Shown here in pieces: positions 32,170 through 39,078 of a stretch of 55,949 nt of DNA. Under the pieces are notes generated by a model. The model was not told where the DNA came from. It saw only the letters and a list, made by a program, of their open reading frames with translations, and made no database searches. The position numbers and the translations under genes are program-made. Numbering within the stretch: position 1 is the stretch's first letter; each line of letters starts with the position of its first letter. Source of the DNA: Planctomycetota bacterium (GTDB lineage: Bacteria; Planctomycetota; Phycisphaerae; Phycisphaerales; SM1A02); assembly GCA_003671075.1 (NCBI GenBank), contig QWPT01000011.1:1-55949 (forward strand), given 5' to 3'.

Positions 32170-33306
32170 TCACTCACCGCGGGCGGCGATGGCGGTGAGC
32201 GCGGCGTGCAAACTTTCAGGATGTTCGTCTTGCTCGATCGTGACATCGCCGATCGCGCGCGGAAGAACCAGCCGCAACTTTCCCCCTTGATTCTTCTTGT
32301 CAAAGCCCATGCGATGCTCGATATCGGCGACAGCGACCGGCGTGGGCAACCGAATTGGGAGACCGCAACGCTCGATCAGGCGCACGATCCGGTCGGCGGT
32401 TGCGCTCGGCAGAATCCCGCGCGAGACCGCGCAGGTGCAGGCGGCGTGCAGTCCGATGGCGACGGCCTCGCCGTGCAGTAAATCGAGGCCGCGCACGGTT
32501 TCGATCGCGTGACCGAAAGTGTGGCCGAGGTTGAGTTTGGCGCGTTCACTGCGCTCAAAGGGATCGCGCGTGACGATCTCGGCCTTGACGGCGGCCGAGG
32601 AGGGAATGAGGCGGTCGATGGCGGATGGGTCGCCTAGGGCAAGCAGCTCGGCATCGGCGTTGAGGTTGGAAAACAGCGGTTCGCCCACAATAATCGCGTG
32701 TTTGATGCACTCAGCGAGCCCGGCGCGCAGTTGGCGCGCCGGAAGGGTTTCCAGCAGATCGGCGTCGGCGATGGTGAGCCGAGGCTGCCAAAACGCACCC
32801 GCAAGATTCTTGCCCAGACCGCCGCCCGGCAACGCCAGATTGATGCCGGTCTTCCCGCCAATCGACGAGTCGACCATCGCCAACAGCGTGGTTGGAACCT
32901 GCACGAGGTCAACGCCGCGCAGGAAGGTTGCGGCGGCAAAGCCCGCGAGGTCGCCGAGAAGTCCGCCGCCGACGGCGATGAAGAGCCCGCCGCGATCGAT
33001 GCGCGCCGAAAGCGCGGCGTGCCAGATGTCGTCGACGGCGCGCATCGACTTCTGCGCCTCGGTCGCGTCGAGGTGGATGACGGCGACATGCGCGTGCGCG
33101 CCCGCGAGCGAAGTCGCAATGCGCCCCGCGACGGCAGAAACATTGCGGTCGATGACCAACAGCACGCGACGGTCGGCGACGGGAATTCCCGCATCGGCAA
33201 GGGTCTGGGCGATCCGCGCCGCGCCACCACGCTCGACGACGAGGCTGGTGGGAGTGGCGCCGATGTCGATGGGAATACGAATGGGCTTGCTCGAGGATTC
33301 GCTCAT
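32170..33306 (-). CDS. aroB: 3-dehydroquinate synthase
   Basis: AroB makes 3-dehydroquinate from DAHP in the shikimate pathway. The 378-residue protein has the NAD-binding AVGGGLLGDLAGFAAATFLRG segment, QVPTTLLAMVDSSIGGKTGIN, the metal ligands in AECIKHAII and LNLGHTFGHAIE, and HGEAVAIGLHAA. It overlaps the upstream 77-residue membrane protein gene by four bases (ATGA), so it is translated from that gene's leaderless message. Confidence 0.95.
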   Translation of the reverse strand: MSESSSKPIRIPIDIGATPTSLVVERGGAARIAQTLADAGIPVADRRVLLVIDRNVSAVAGRIATSLAGAHAHVAVIHLDATEAQKSMRAVDDIWHAALSARIDRGGLFIAVGGGLLGDLAGFAAATFLRGVDLVQVPTTLLAMVDSSIGGKTGINLALPGGGLGKNLAGAFWQPRLTIADADLLETLPARQLRAGLAECIKHAIIVGEPLFSNLNADAELLALGDPSAIDRLIPSSAAVKAEIVTRDPFERSERAKLNLGHTFGHAIETVRGLDLLHGEAVAIGLHAACTCAVSRGILPSATADRIVRLIERCGLPIRLPTPVAVADIEHRMGFDKKNQGGKLRLVLPRAIGDVTIEQDEHPESLHAALTAIAARGE

Positions 33307-33536
33307 GGATTGACCTCGCCGCGGGTTGCGGCCTTGCGGAGTTCCGCGAGCGACTGCGCGGCGGAGCGTTCGGACTGGGGACCACCATCGACCCGCGGAT
33401 TTCCCGCGACCTGCACGCCACGACCTCGCCGAGCCACACCCCGCGCAGCAACGGCGCGCGCACGGAACTTCAACACCGTATGCACGATGGCGAGCACGAT
33501 GACGATACCGAAGAGTGTCTTGAGCTCAGGGGACAT
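33303..33536 (-). CDS. Small membrane protein upstream of aroB
   Basis: A 77-residue protein with one N-terminal transmembrane helix (LFGIVIVLAIVHTVLKF) and a basic, disordered cytoplasmic tail. I chose ATG 33536 because CATACT ends 6 bases before it. A longer frame up to 33812 is open but runs across a tandem repeat, a terminator and a tRNA gene, so it is not real. Its stop overlaps the aroB start. Function unknown. Confidence 0.7.
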   Translation of the reverse strand: MSPELKTLFGIVIVLAIVHTVLKFRARAVAARGVARRGRGVQVAGNPRVDGGPQSERSAAQSLAELRKAATRGEVNP

Positions 33537-33542
33537 ACGGGA

Positions 33543-33548
33543 AGTATG
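33543..33548 (-). promoter_or_regulatory. -10 hexamer CATACT before the small membrane protein and aroB
   Basis: CATACT (minus strand) ends 6 bases before the ATG at 33536; the spacing matches dapF, ompH and lpxA exactly. Confidence 0.5.
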
Positions 33549-33610
33549 CACGGTTTGCGAGCGATTCACCGCATCGGCGCGAAACAGCGCCATACGGTAC
33601 CGCCTAAAAG

Positions 33611-33670
33611 AAACAGCCCTAAACGAAACAGCCCTAAACGAAACAGCCCTAAACGAAACAGCCCTAAACG
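33611..33670. repeat. 15-bp tandem repeat, four exact copies
   Basis: AAACAGCCCTAAACG occurs four times without change, with degenerate partial units on both sides (33603-33610 and 33671-33678). The unit ends abut the tRNA-Glu terminator stem, and its AAACAGCC part equals the start of that stem, so the array seems to have grown from the terminator edge. Confidence 0.9.
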
Positions 33671-33673
33671 AAA

Positions 33674-33697
33674 CAGCCTCGGCGGGTGCCGAGGCTG
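33674..33697 (-). terminator. Terminator of tRNA-Glu (CTC)
   Basis: CAGCCTCGGC and GCCGAGGCTG form a perfect 10-base stem with a 4-base loop; TTTCGTTT follows on the minus strand. The same AACAGCCTCG/CGAGGCTG core ends the second tRNA-Glu gene at 34769-34794. Confidence 0.85.
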
Positions 33698-33708
33698 CGT
33701 CGTTTAAG

Positions 33709-33783
33709 TGACCCCAAGGGGATTTGAACCCCTGTTCTATCCGTGAGAGGGATATGTCCTGGACCAGGCTAGACGATAGGGCC
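33709..33783 (-). tRNA. tRNA-Glu, anticodon CTC
   Basis: A 75-base cloverleaf on the minus strand. The acceptor pairs GGCCCTA with TGGGGTC (two G-U pairs); the anticodon stem TATCC/GGATA encloses the loop CTCTCAC with anticodon CTC. The T-arm is AGGGG-TTCAAAT-CCCCT. The 3' CCA is not encoded and must be added after transcription. It reads GAG codons. Confidence 0.95.
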
Positions 33784-33836
33784 AATTCAGCTTTTTGCTC
33801 GGGGGCTCTCACACCTAGCCGAGCGCTGAGGCGACA

Positions 33837-33866
33837 ACTATAGCAAACGCTCCGCCTTGCTGTCCA
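33837..33866 (-). promoter_or_regulatory. Canonical promoter of tRNA-Glu (CTC)
   Basis: TGGACA (-35, 33861-33866) and TATAGT (-10, 33837-33842) are 18 bases apart on the minus strand. Transcription would begin about 47 bases before the mature tRNA. Confidence 0.65.
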
Positions 33867-34021
33867 TCACGGGATGACCGCAGATCGGAAGCCGATTCCG
33901 CCATCCCTTCGAGCTCGGTTTGCGATGGTCGGTCGAGGTGCGATGACGAGCACCGATCGGCCGCGGCTTTTTTTGGCCACCACCCATCTCTGACGACGCG
34001 CAATCCGTAGGCCGCGTCCAG

Positions 34022-34027
34022 TACGGT
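34022..34027 (+). promoter_or_regulatory. -10 hexamer TACGGT before the doxX-like gene
   Basis: TACGGT ends 6 bases before the ATG at 34034. The 150 bases before it contain only a GC-rich palindrome followed by seven T residues (about 33955-33975), a possible terminator without a visible gene. Confidence 0.45.
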
Positions 34028-34033
34028 GCCGCC

Positions 34034-34456
34034 ATGATGCAACACCTTCTCAATCCGATCCCCTTCGTTCATTGCGTAACCGCGATGCTGCTGGCGATCC
34101 TCTTCCTGCAATCCGGGCTGGACAAGGTCTTTCAATTCTCTGACAACCTTCATTGGCTGAAGGGGCATTTCTCCAAGACCCTGCTTCGTCATCATGTGAA
34201 GGCAATGTTGGTCACCATCACCATCACTGAGGTTCTCACGGGAGTCATGGCGCTGGTGGGAGTTGGGCAAATCGCCGTCAATCCAGATGCGCACGCGTCG
34301 ACCACATTTGCGATGTACGGCGCGCAACTGGCGTCGATCGACATCTTGCTGCTGTTTTTTGGCCAGCGAATCGCAAAGGACTACGCCGGCGCCGCGGCAC
34401 TGGTCCCCTATTTCATCCTCTGCGTTGGCAATATCCTGGTGCTGACGCTCGCCTAA
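34034..34456 (+). CDS. DoxX-like integral membrane protein
   Basis: A 140-residue protein with four predicted membrane helices. The first carries the DoxX-type FLQSGLDKVFQF motif (usual form G-x-x-K-x-x). The others are ITEVLTGVMALVGVG, YGAQLASIDILLLFFGQRI and YFILCVGNILVLTLA. DoxX-family proteins are linked to redox homeostasis and electron transfer in the cytoplasmic membrane, but this member's role is unknown. It stands alone between the two tRNA-Glu genes. Confidence 0.78.
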   Translation: MMQHLLNPIPFVHCVTAMLLAILFLQSGLDKVFQFSDNLHWLKGHFSKTLLRHHVKAMLVTITITEVLTGVMALVGVGQIAVNPDAHASTTFAMYGAQLASIDILLLFFGQRIAKDYAGAAALVPYFILCVGNILVLTLA

Positions 34457-34513
34457 TCGTCGATCGATGATTGATCAGCGATGAGCGATGGCGGATTGAA
34501 AAATCCGCTCGCG

Positions 34514-34732
34514 TCAAGCACTCTTGGGAGCCGTCCACACTGCGGCGTCGTAACAGGCCCACAGATGCCCGATCCAGCCGCCTAATCCGAAGGTGATCAG
34601 CCACAGGATTCCCGTAGCAATGAAAAGCACGACTCCGCGTCCAGGCCTGCCTTGCAGCAATTGACCGAGGCCCGGAAGAAAAAAACTCGCGATCGCCGCA
34701 AGCACATTGCCAGATGATCCAGGTGAAGACAT
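34514..34732 (-). CDS. Small TM2-like membrane protein
   Basis: A 72-residue protein with two hydrophobic helices. The first is preceded by AAIASFFLPGLGQLLQGRPG and then RGVVLFIATGILWLITFGLG, with GGWIGHLWACYDAAV at the end. This matches the TM2-type layout (PGLGQxxxGR-x-x-x-G, then aromatic-rich second helix). Function unknown. TAGTGT ends 6 bases before its ATG. Confidence 0.75.
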   Translation of the reverse strand: MSSPGSSGNVLAAIASFFLPGLGQLLQGRPGRGVVLFIATGILWLITFGLGGWIGHLWACYDAAVWTAPKSA

Positions 34733-34738
34733 GCGGGC

Positions 34739-34744
34739 ACACTA
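34739..34744 (-). promoter_or_regulatory. -10 hexamer TAGTGT before the TM2-like gene
   Basis: TAGTGT (minus strand) ends 6 bases before the ATG at 34732. Confidence 0.4.
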
Positions 34745-34768
34745 GCGGCGACAGGTCCAACAAACAAA

Positions 34769-34794
34769 ACAGCCTCGACCAAGGTCGAGGCTGT
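34769..34794 (-). terminator. Terminator of tRNA-Glu (TTC)
   Basis: ACAGCCTCGACC and GGTCGAGGCTGT form a perfect 12-base stem with a 2-base gap; TTTGTTTG follows on the minus strand. It shares its core with the terminator of the other tRNA-Glu gene. Confidence 0.85.
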
Positions 34795-34804
34795 TTCGTG
34801 TGAG

Positions 34805-34879
34805 TGACCCCAGAGGGATTCGAACCCTCGTTACCTCCGTGAAAGGGAGGTGTCCTAGACCAGGCTAGACGATGGGGCC
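34805..34879 (-). tRNA. tRNA-Glu, anticodon TTC
   Basis: A 75-base cloverleaf on the minus strand, very similar to the other tRNA-Glu. The acceptor starts GGCCCCA; the anticodon stem CCTCC/GGAGG encloses CTTTCAC with anticodon TTC; the T-arm is GAGGG-TTCGAAT-CCCTC. CCA is not encoded. It reads GAA and GAG. Confidence 0.96.
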
Positions 34880-34913
34880 ATGGAAAGACCAAATGAAGGT
34901 CTAGGGGGGGCGG

Positions 34914-34941
34914 ATCATAGCGGCTCGCACGCTCCTGTCGA
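34914..34941 (-). promoter_or_regulatory. Canonical promoter of tRNA-Glu (TTC)
   Basis: TCGACA (-35, 34936-34941) and TATGAT (-10, 34914-34919) are 16 bases apart on the minus strand, ending 34 bases upstream of the mature tRNA. Confidence 0.65.
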
Positions 34942-34954
34942 GTTGCTCGTCCGC

Positions 34955-34960
34955 TACCCT
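34955..34960 (+). promoter_or_regulatory. -10 hexamer TACCCT before the nucleosidase-NadD gene
   Basis: TACCCT ends 6 bases before the ATG at 34967. It lies back to back with the tRNA-Glu (TTC) promoter, 13 bases from its -35. Confidence 0.6.
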
Positions 34961-34966
34961 CGCGCC

Positions 34967-36358
34967 ATGCAGGGCCAGGTCGATCCGCTTGACGAGATTC
35001 TCCACGCGGCCGAGCCGCCGCTTGTTCTCTGCCCGCTTGGGTTTGAGCGACGCGCATTTTTGCGGTTTGGCAAGTTGCCCGTGGTCACGACTGGCCCGGG
35101 CGCGGATGCCATCACCCGCGCTTTCGCCGAGCGAGACCGATGGCCGGTGCGACAACCGCGGCTGATCATTCTGCTCGGACTCGCGGGCGCGCTCAACGAA
35201 AAATACGCCGCTGGAACCGCGCATGCCGTTGAGGTTGTGCGATCTCGATTTGGCGATGCGCCCATGTTTGCGCCCGTGTTGGCGCCCATGTTGGCGCCCA
35301 TGCTGGATCAGCGCGCCGCGCCGATGCGCGACCCCGAGTGTTCCATCGTTGAATCAGCGCAGATCGTTGTCGACGCGCGCGAAAAGTCGCAGTTACGCGC
35401 ACGCACTGGCGCCGATCTCGTCGACACCGAGTCGCGGACCTTCGCTCGATGCGCAGACGCTGCGGGCATTCCTTGGGCGATCGTGCGCGGGGTCAGCGAC
35501 GATGCTTTCTGCGCCCTGCCCGCTGAATTCGCCACTTTCGTTGATGCGGCTGGCGAGACGCGCGCGACGAAGGTGATCGCGGCACTGCTGCGACGGCCGA
35601 CGCTGATTCGCACGCTGATGCGCATCGGCCGCGACTCGCGCACGGCGATGCGCGACGCATCGTTTACCGCCGACGCCCTCGGATGTCTCCAACCCATTGA
35701 CCTCTGCTCGGCGCGACATCCGCTCGTGCTCTTCGGCGGTTCCTTCGATCCGCCGCACGCCCGACACGCGACGATGCTTGCCGACGCAATGCGCGTACTG
35801 CAATCGCCGTGCGCGATTGCGATGCCCGCCGCGCTCAATCCGCTCAAGTGCGCAACGCCGCCCGCGCCGCCCGACGCGCGACTGGCGCTCTGCCGCGCCA
35901 ACTTCAACGCGAGCGTCGCCGACTTCCCCGCTGAGTTGCGGCTCTCGAGCCTCGAACTTGCGCGCCCGGGACCGAGCTACACCATTGACACCCTCGAATC
36001 GTTGGTCGCGAGGCAGCCGAAACTGCGTGGAGCGATCCGCCTGCTTGTGGGCAGCGACGCGATCCGCAGCATCGAACATTGGCACCGATGGCGCGAAGTC
36101 CTCGCGCTCGCCCGGCCGGCGGTGGTGGTGCGGCCGCCCGACACCGTCGGGCAAACCGTGGATTTCCTCGCTGATTTCGCTGCCCGCCACGGGTTCGCGG
36201 ACGCGGATTCATGGCTGCTCCCCATCCCTCCCCTCGACCTCTCCTCAACGAGCGCGCGCGCGGCGATCCTGCGCGGGGAACGCCCGACCGGGCTGGCCGA
36301 CGGCGTCTGGCGCGAAATCACCAAGCGCGGCCTTTATGGCTTCAGCGGCGCGCGCTGA
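34967..36358 (+). CDS. nadD: Nucleoside phosphorylase-like domain fused to NadD
   Basis: A 463-residue two-domain protein. Residues 1-230 are a PNP/UDP-phosphorylase-like domain: LVLCPLGFERRAFLRF, IILLGLAGALNEKY, and GADLVDTESRTFARCADAAG then VRGVSDDA, equivalent to the D-M-E-S and R-G-I-S-D motifs of MTA/SAH nucleosidase and hopanoid phosphorylase HpnG. The DxES methionine is a threonine. Residues 251-463 are nicotinate-mononucleotide adenylyltransferase: LVLFGGSFDPPHARH, LLVGSDAIRSIEHWHRW and SSTSARAAI. NadD makes deamido-NAD. A 12-bp repeat inserts APMFAPVLAPMLAPML at residues 98-113. ATG 34967 is set by the TACCCT hexamer; the upstream frame enters the tRNA. Confidence 0.88.
   Translation: MQGQVDPLDEILHAAEPPLVLCPLGFERRAFLRFGKLPVVTTGPGADAITRAFAERDRWPVRQPRLIILLGLAGALNEKYAAGTAHAVEVVRSRFGDAPMFAPVLAPMLAPMLDQRAAPMRDPECSIVESAQIVVDAREKSQLRARTGADLVDTESRTFARCADAAGIPWAIVRGVSDDAFCALPAEFATFVDAAGETRATKVIAALLRRPTLIRTLMRIGRDSRTAMRDASFTADALGCLQPIDLCSARHPLVLFGGSFDPPHARHATMLADAMRVLQSPCAIAMPAALNPLKCATPPAPPDARLALCRANFNASVADFPAELRLSSLELARPGPSYTIDTLESLVARQPKLRGAIRLLVGSDAIRSIEHWHRWREVLALARPAVVVRPPDTVGQTVDFLADFAARHGFADADSWLLPIPPLDLSSTSARAAILRGERPTGLADGVWREITKRGLYGFSGAR
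35255..35302. repeat. 12-bp in-frame tandem repeat in the fusion gene
   Basis: About four units of the type TTGGCGCCCATG encode repeated Ala-Pro-Met-Leu/Phe. The insertion falls in a loop between beta strands of the phosphorylase-like domain. Confidence 0.7.
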
Positions 36359-36364
36359 CCGCTC

Positions 36365-36370
36365 TACACT
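36365..36370 (+). promoter_or_regulatory. -10 hexamer TACACT before rimO
   Basis: TACACT ends 9 bases before the ATG at 36380, within the 21-base gap after the fusion gene. Confidence 0.6.
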
Positions 36371-36379
36371 GTCCGATCT

Positions 36380-37930
36380 ATGGCCTCCGCTTCGAACAAG
36401 CCCGAAATCGCACGCGTCAGCTTCGTCAGCCTCGGCTGTCCGAAAAACCTTGTCGACAGCGAGAAGATGCTCGGTGTACTCAAGCAGTCTGGATTCGAAC
36501 TGGTCAGCGAGGACCAGCATCCTGATGCGATCGTCGTCAACACTTGCGGCTTTCTCGAGGCGTCGAAGGACGAGTCGCTCGAGGTCATCCATGATGCGAT
36601 TCGCCGCAAGGAACGAGGCGAGATCAAGCGCGTCGTCGTTGCGGGTTGCCTGGTGCAGCGCCACCGCGCCAAGCTGCTCGAGTGGGCGCCAGGCATTGAC
36701 GCCATGGTCGGCGTGTTCGACCGCGACCACATCGTTGACGCGGTCGCTGGTGAAAAAGCCTCGGATCTCGCTGAGAAAGCGCCAAAGTATTGGATCGCCG
36801 GCAACGCGCTGCAAGCAGCATCCGAGCGCGGAATGAAGACCGTCGGCCTCACGGTCAACGGCGCCGACGGCAAGGGCATCGGGTACTTCGAGGGCGACGA
36901 GAACCGCGTGCGCCTGACGCCGCGCCACTGGGCGTACCTGCGCATCTCCGAAGGCTGCAACCAGCGCTGCGCGTTCTGCACCATCCCGTCGATTCGCGGA
37001 AAGATGCGCTCGAAGCCGATCGCGGCCATCGAGTCTGAGGCTCGCAGCCTGATGGCGTCGGGCGCGTTTGAACTGAATCTCATCGGACAAGACACCACCA
37101 GCTACGGCATGGATGTCGGATACGAGGGCGGACTGCCGGGCCTACTCAAGTCGGTCAACGGCGTGGCGCGCGAGTTCGGCGGCGGTTGGATGCGGCTGAT
37201 GTATGCGTATCCGTCGAAGTTCGACGACGCTTCGATCGATGCGATCGCCAACCTCGACAACATCCTCAAGTACATCGACATGCCGCTTCAGCACGCGAGC
37301 AATGCAATGCTCAAGTCGATGCGTCGGCACACCACCCGCGCAAACACCGAGGAATTGCTGGAAAAACTTCGCGATCGCGTTCCAGGCATCGCCATCCGCA
37401 CGACCTTCATCGTCGGCTTCCCCGGCGAAACCGAAGACGACTTCGAGCAACTCTGCGACTTCATCTCCGAGCAACAGTTCGACATGATGGGAGTCTTCCG
37501 CTATTCCGCCGAGGACGGCACGCCCGCTGGCACGATGGAGCTCGATCCCGCGCTCGCCGTGCCCGACGAGGTCAAGCGTGAGCGCGAGGAGCGGATCATG
37601 CTTCTGCAGCAGGAAATTGCCTTTGAAAACGCCAAACTGCAGGCCGAGGCCAAGGCGCAGTTCGATGTGCTCATCGAGGGTTCTGCTGCGGGCAAGGCGA
37701 AATCGCGCGCAACCACGGGCGTGGGCAAGGGCGGCGCGCTCTACACCGGGCGCGCATATTTCCAGGCACCTTCGATCGATTCGCTCACCTATGTTCAATC
37801 GACCGAGAAGCGATCGCCCGGCGAGTTGGTGCGCTGCACCGTCGTCGACGCCAACGGCTACGACCTCGTCGCCGTGCCCACCGATGAACTCGAGAAACGC
37901 GTGTCGCTTCCCGTGATGCACCGCCACTAA
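36380..37930 (+). CDS. rimO: Ribosomal protein S12 methylthiotransferase RimO
   Basis: RimO adds a methylthio group to an aspartate of ribosomal protein uS12. The 516-residue protein has the N-terminal cluster cysteines (FVSLGCPKNLVDSE, NTCGFLE, VAGCLVQRH), the radical-SAM cluster SEGCNQRCAFCTIP and a C-terminal TRAM region. RimO-specific features are SLGCPKNLVDSE and PSIRGKMRSKPI. It is longer than average (about 440) because of an insertion at about residues 130-165 (WIAGNALQAASERG) and an Ala/Lys/Gly-rich stretch before the TRAM domain. nagZ follows after 17 bases. Confidence 0.95.
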   Translation: MASASNKPEIARVSFVSLGCPKNLVDSEKMLGVLKQSGFELVSEDQHPDAIVVNTCGFLEASKDESLEVIHDAIRRKERGEIKRVVVAGCLVQRHRAKLLEWAPGIDAMVGVFDRDHIVDAVAGEKASDLAEKAPKYWIAGNALQAASERGMKTVGLTVNGADGKGIGYFEGDENRVRLTPRHWAYLRISEGCNQRCAFCTIPSIRGKMRSKPIAAIESEARSLMASGAFELNLIGQDTTSYGMDVGYEGGLPGLLKSVNGVAREFGGGWMRLMYAYPSKFDDASIDAIANLDNILKYIDMPLQHASNAMLKSMRRHTTRANTEELLEKLRDRVPGIAIRTTFIVGFPGETEDDFEQLCDFISEQQFDMMGVFRYSAEDGTPAGTMELDPALAVPDEVKREREERIMLLQQEIAFENAKLQAEAKAQFDVLIEGSAAGKAKSRATTGVGKGGALYTGRAYFQAPSIDSLTYVQSTEKRSPGELVRCTVVDANGYDLVAVPTDELEKRVSLPVMHRH

Positions 37931-37947
37931 GGCGAAAGGGCGCCCGC

Positions 37948-38934
37948 ATGAACGCAAGAGACGCAGAAGAGCTGGTTCGCCCGCTGCTTTGGATCGGGTT
38001 CGCTGGAAAAATTCCGCCGCCCGAGGCGGCGAAGCTTGTGCATCAAGGCGTTTCTGGCGTGATTCTCTTTGCGCGCAATGTCGGAACGCGCGACGAGACG
38101 CGCGCGCTTATCCGCGAGCTCAAGGCCATCGCGCCTGGTCCGCTCTTGCTTTCGGTTGACCAGGAAGGCGGCCGAGTGGCGCGCCTCACCGAAGGATTCG
38201 AGCGATTTCCCGCGCTGCGCGACATGGGCGCGTTCGGCGTCGACGAAGTGCGCGCCATCGGTAAGCGCCTCGGTGCGCAAGTGCGCGATGCTGGCTTTGA
38301 CATCAACCTCGCGCCCGTAGTCGATGTCGATTCGAATCCCGCGAATCCCGTGATCGGTGAACGCTCGTTTTCGCGCGATCCACACGTGGTTGCCGCACTG
38401 GGCGGCGCCATGATCGAGGGGATCGAAAGTGAGCTTGCCGCCTGCGCCAAGCACTTTCCTGGCCACGGCGACACCGACAAGGACTCGCACTACGACCTGC
38501 CTCGGCTCTCGCACGGCCTTGAGCGCCTGCGCGCTTGCGAGCTCGTGCCCTTCATCGCCGCGGTCAAGGCGCGGGTGTCGTGCGTAATGACTACCCATGT
38601 CGTCTTCGATGCGCTTGACCCTGGCACACCAGCGACCATGAGCGCGCCCGCGATCGATTTGCTGCGCGGAGAACTCGGTTTCGGTGGAGTCTGTGTGAGC
38701 GACTGCATGGAAATGAAGGCAATCGCCGAGCACTTTGGCTGCGGGAATGCCGCGGTGCGTGCCATCGCCGCCGGCGTCGACACGCTGCTGGTCTCGCACA
38801 CCGCCGACACGCAGCACGAGGTGATCGCCTCGTTGGCCGCGGCGGTGGTCGATGGCAGGATCGCCGAGGGCCGTGTCCGCGAGGCGCGCATCCGCATCGA
38901 TCGGCTCGCTCGGATGCACGCGCGACAGATCTAG
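37948..38934 (+). CDS. nagZ: Beta-N-acetylhexosaminidase NagZ (GH3)
   Basis: NagZ removes N-acetylglucosamine from anhydro-muropeptides during peptidoglycan recycling in the cytoplasm. The 328-residue single-domain GH3 protein has LLSVDQEGGRVARL, the INLAPVVDVDSNP segment, the family hallmark KHFPGHGDTDKDSHYDLP with the catalytic His-Asp, and the nucleophile aspartate in GVCVSDCMEMKAI. The length is typical. It is cotranscribed with rimO. The released sugar could feed the ROK kinase encoded at 6734-7657. Confidence 0.94.
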   Translation: MNARDAEELVRPLLWIGFAGKIPPPEAAKLVHQGVSGVILFARNVGTRDETRALIRELKAIAPGPLLLSVDQEGGRVARLTEGFERFPALRDMGAFGVDEVRAIGKRLGAQVRDAGFDINLAPVVDVDSNPANPVIGERSFSRDPHVVAALGGAMIEGIESELAACAKHFPGHGDTDKDSHYDLPRLSHGLERLRACELVPFIAAVKARVSCVMTTHVVFDALDPGTPATMSAPAIDLLRGELGFGGVCVSDCMEMKAIAEHFGCGNAAVRAIAAGVDTLLVSHTADTQHEVIASLAAAVVDGRIAEGRVREARIRIDRLARMHARQI

Positions 38935-39061
38935 GCCAATCTGGGCGCGGAGGAAGGGACGAGAACAACCGCGCTGCGGCGCATCCCCCACCGTTCTTGG
39001 ATGAATCCGAACAAGCAGGCGGTCAGGTTGCCGTCGCGCCCATTCGAATCCGCAGGTCGGC

Positions 39062-39067
39062 TACACT
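39062..39067 (+). promoter_or_regulatory. -10 hexamer TACACT before lepA
   Basis: TACACT ends 11 bases before the GTG start at 39079; this is the widest spacing among the leaderless candidates. Confidence 0.5.
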
Positions 39068-39078
39068 GCCCGATTCCC

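Noticed and set aside
33603-33678. Possible CRISPR array
   Set aside because: Units are 15 bases in direct contact with no spacers, and no cas gene is present.
33303-33812. Open frame extending the small membrane protein upstream to 33812
   Set aside because: It crosses a 15-bp repeat, a terminator and the tRNA-Glu gene; the -10 hexamer at 33543-33548 sets the start at 33536.
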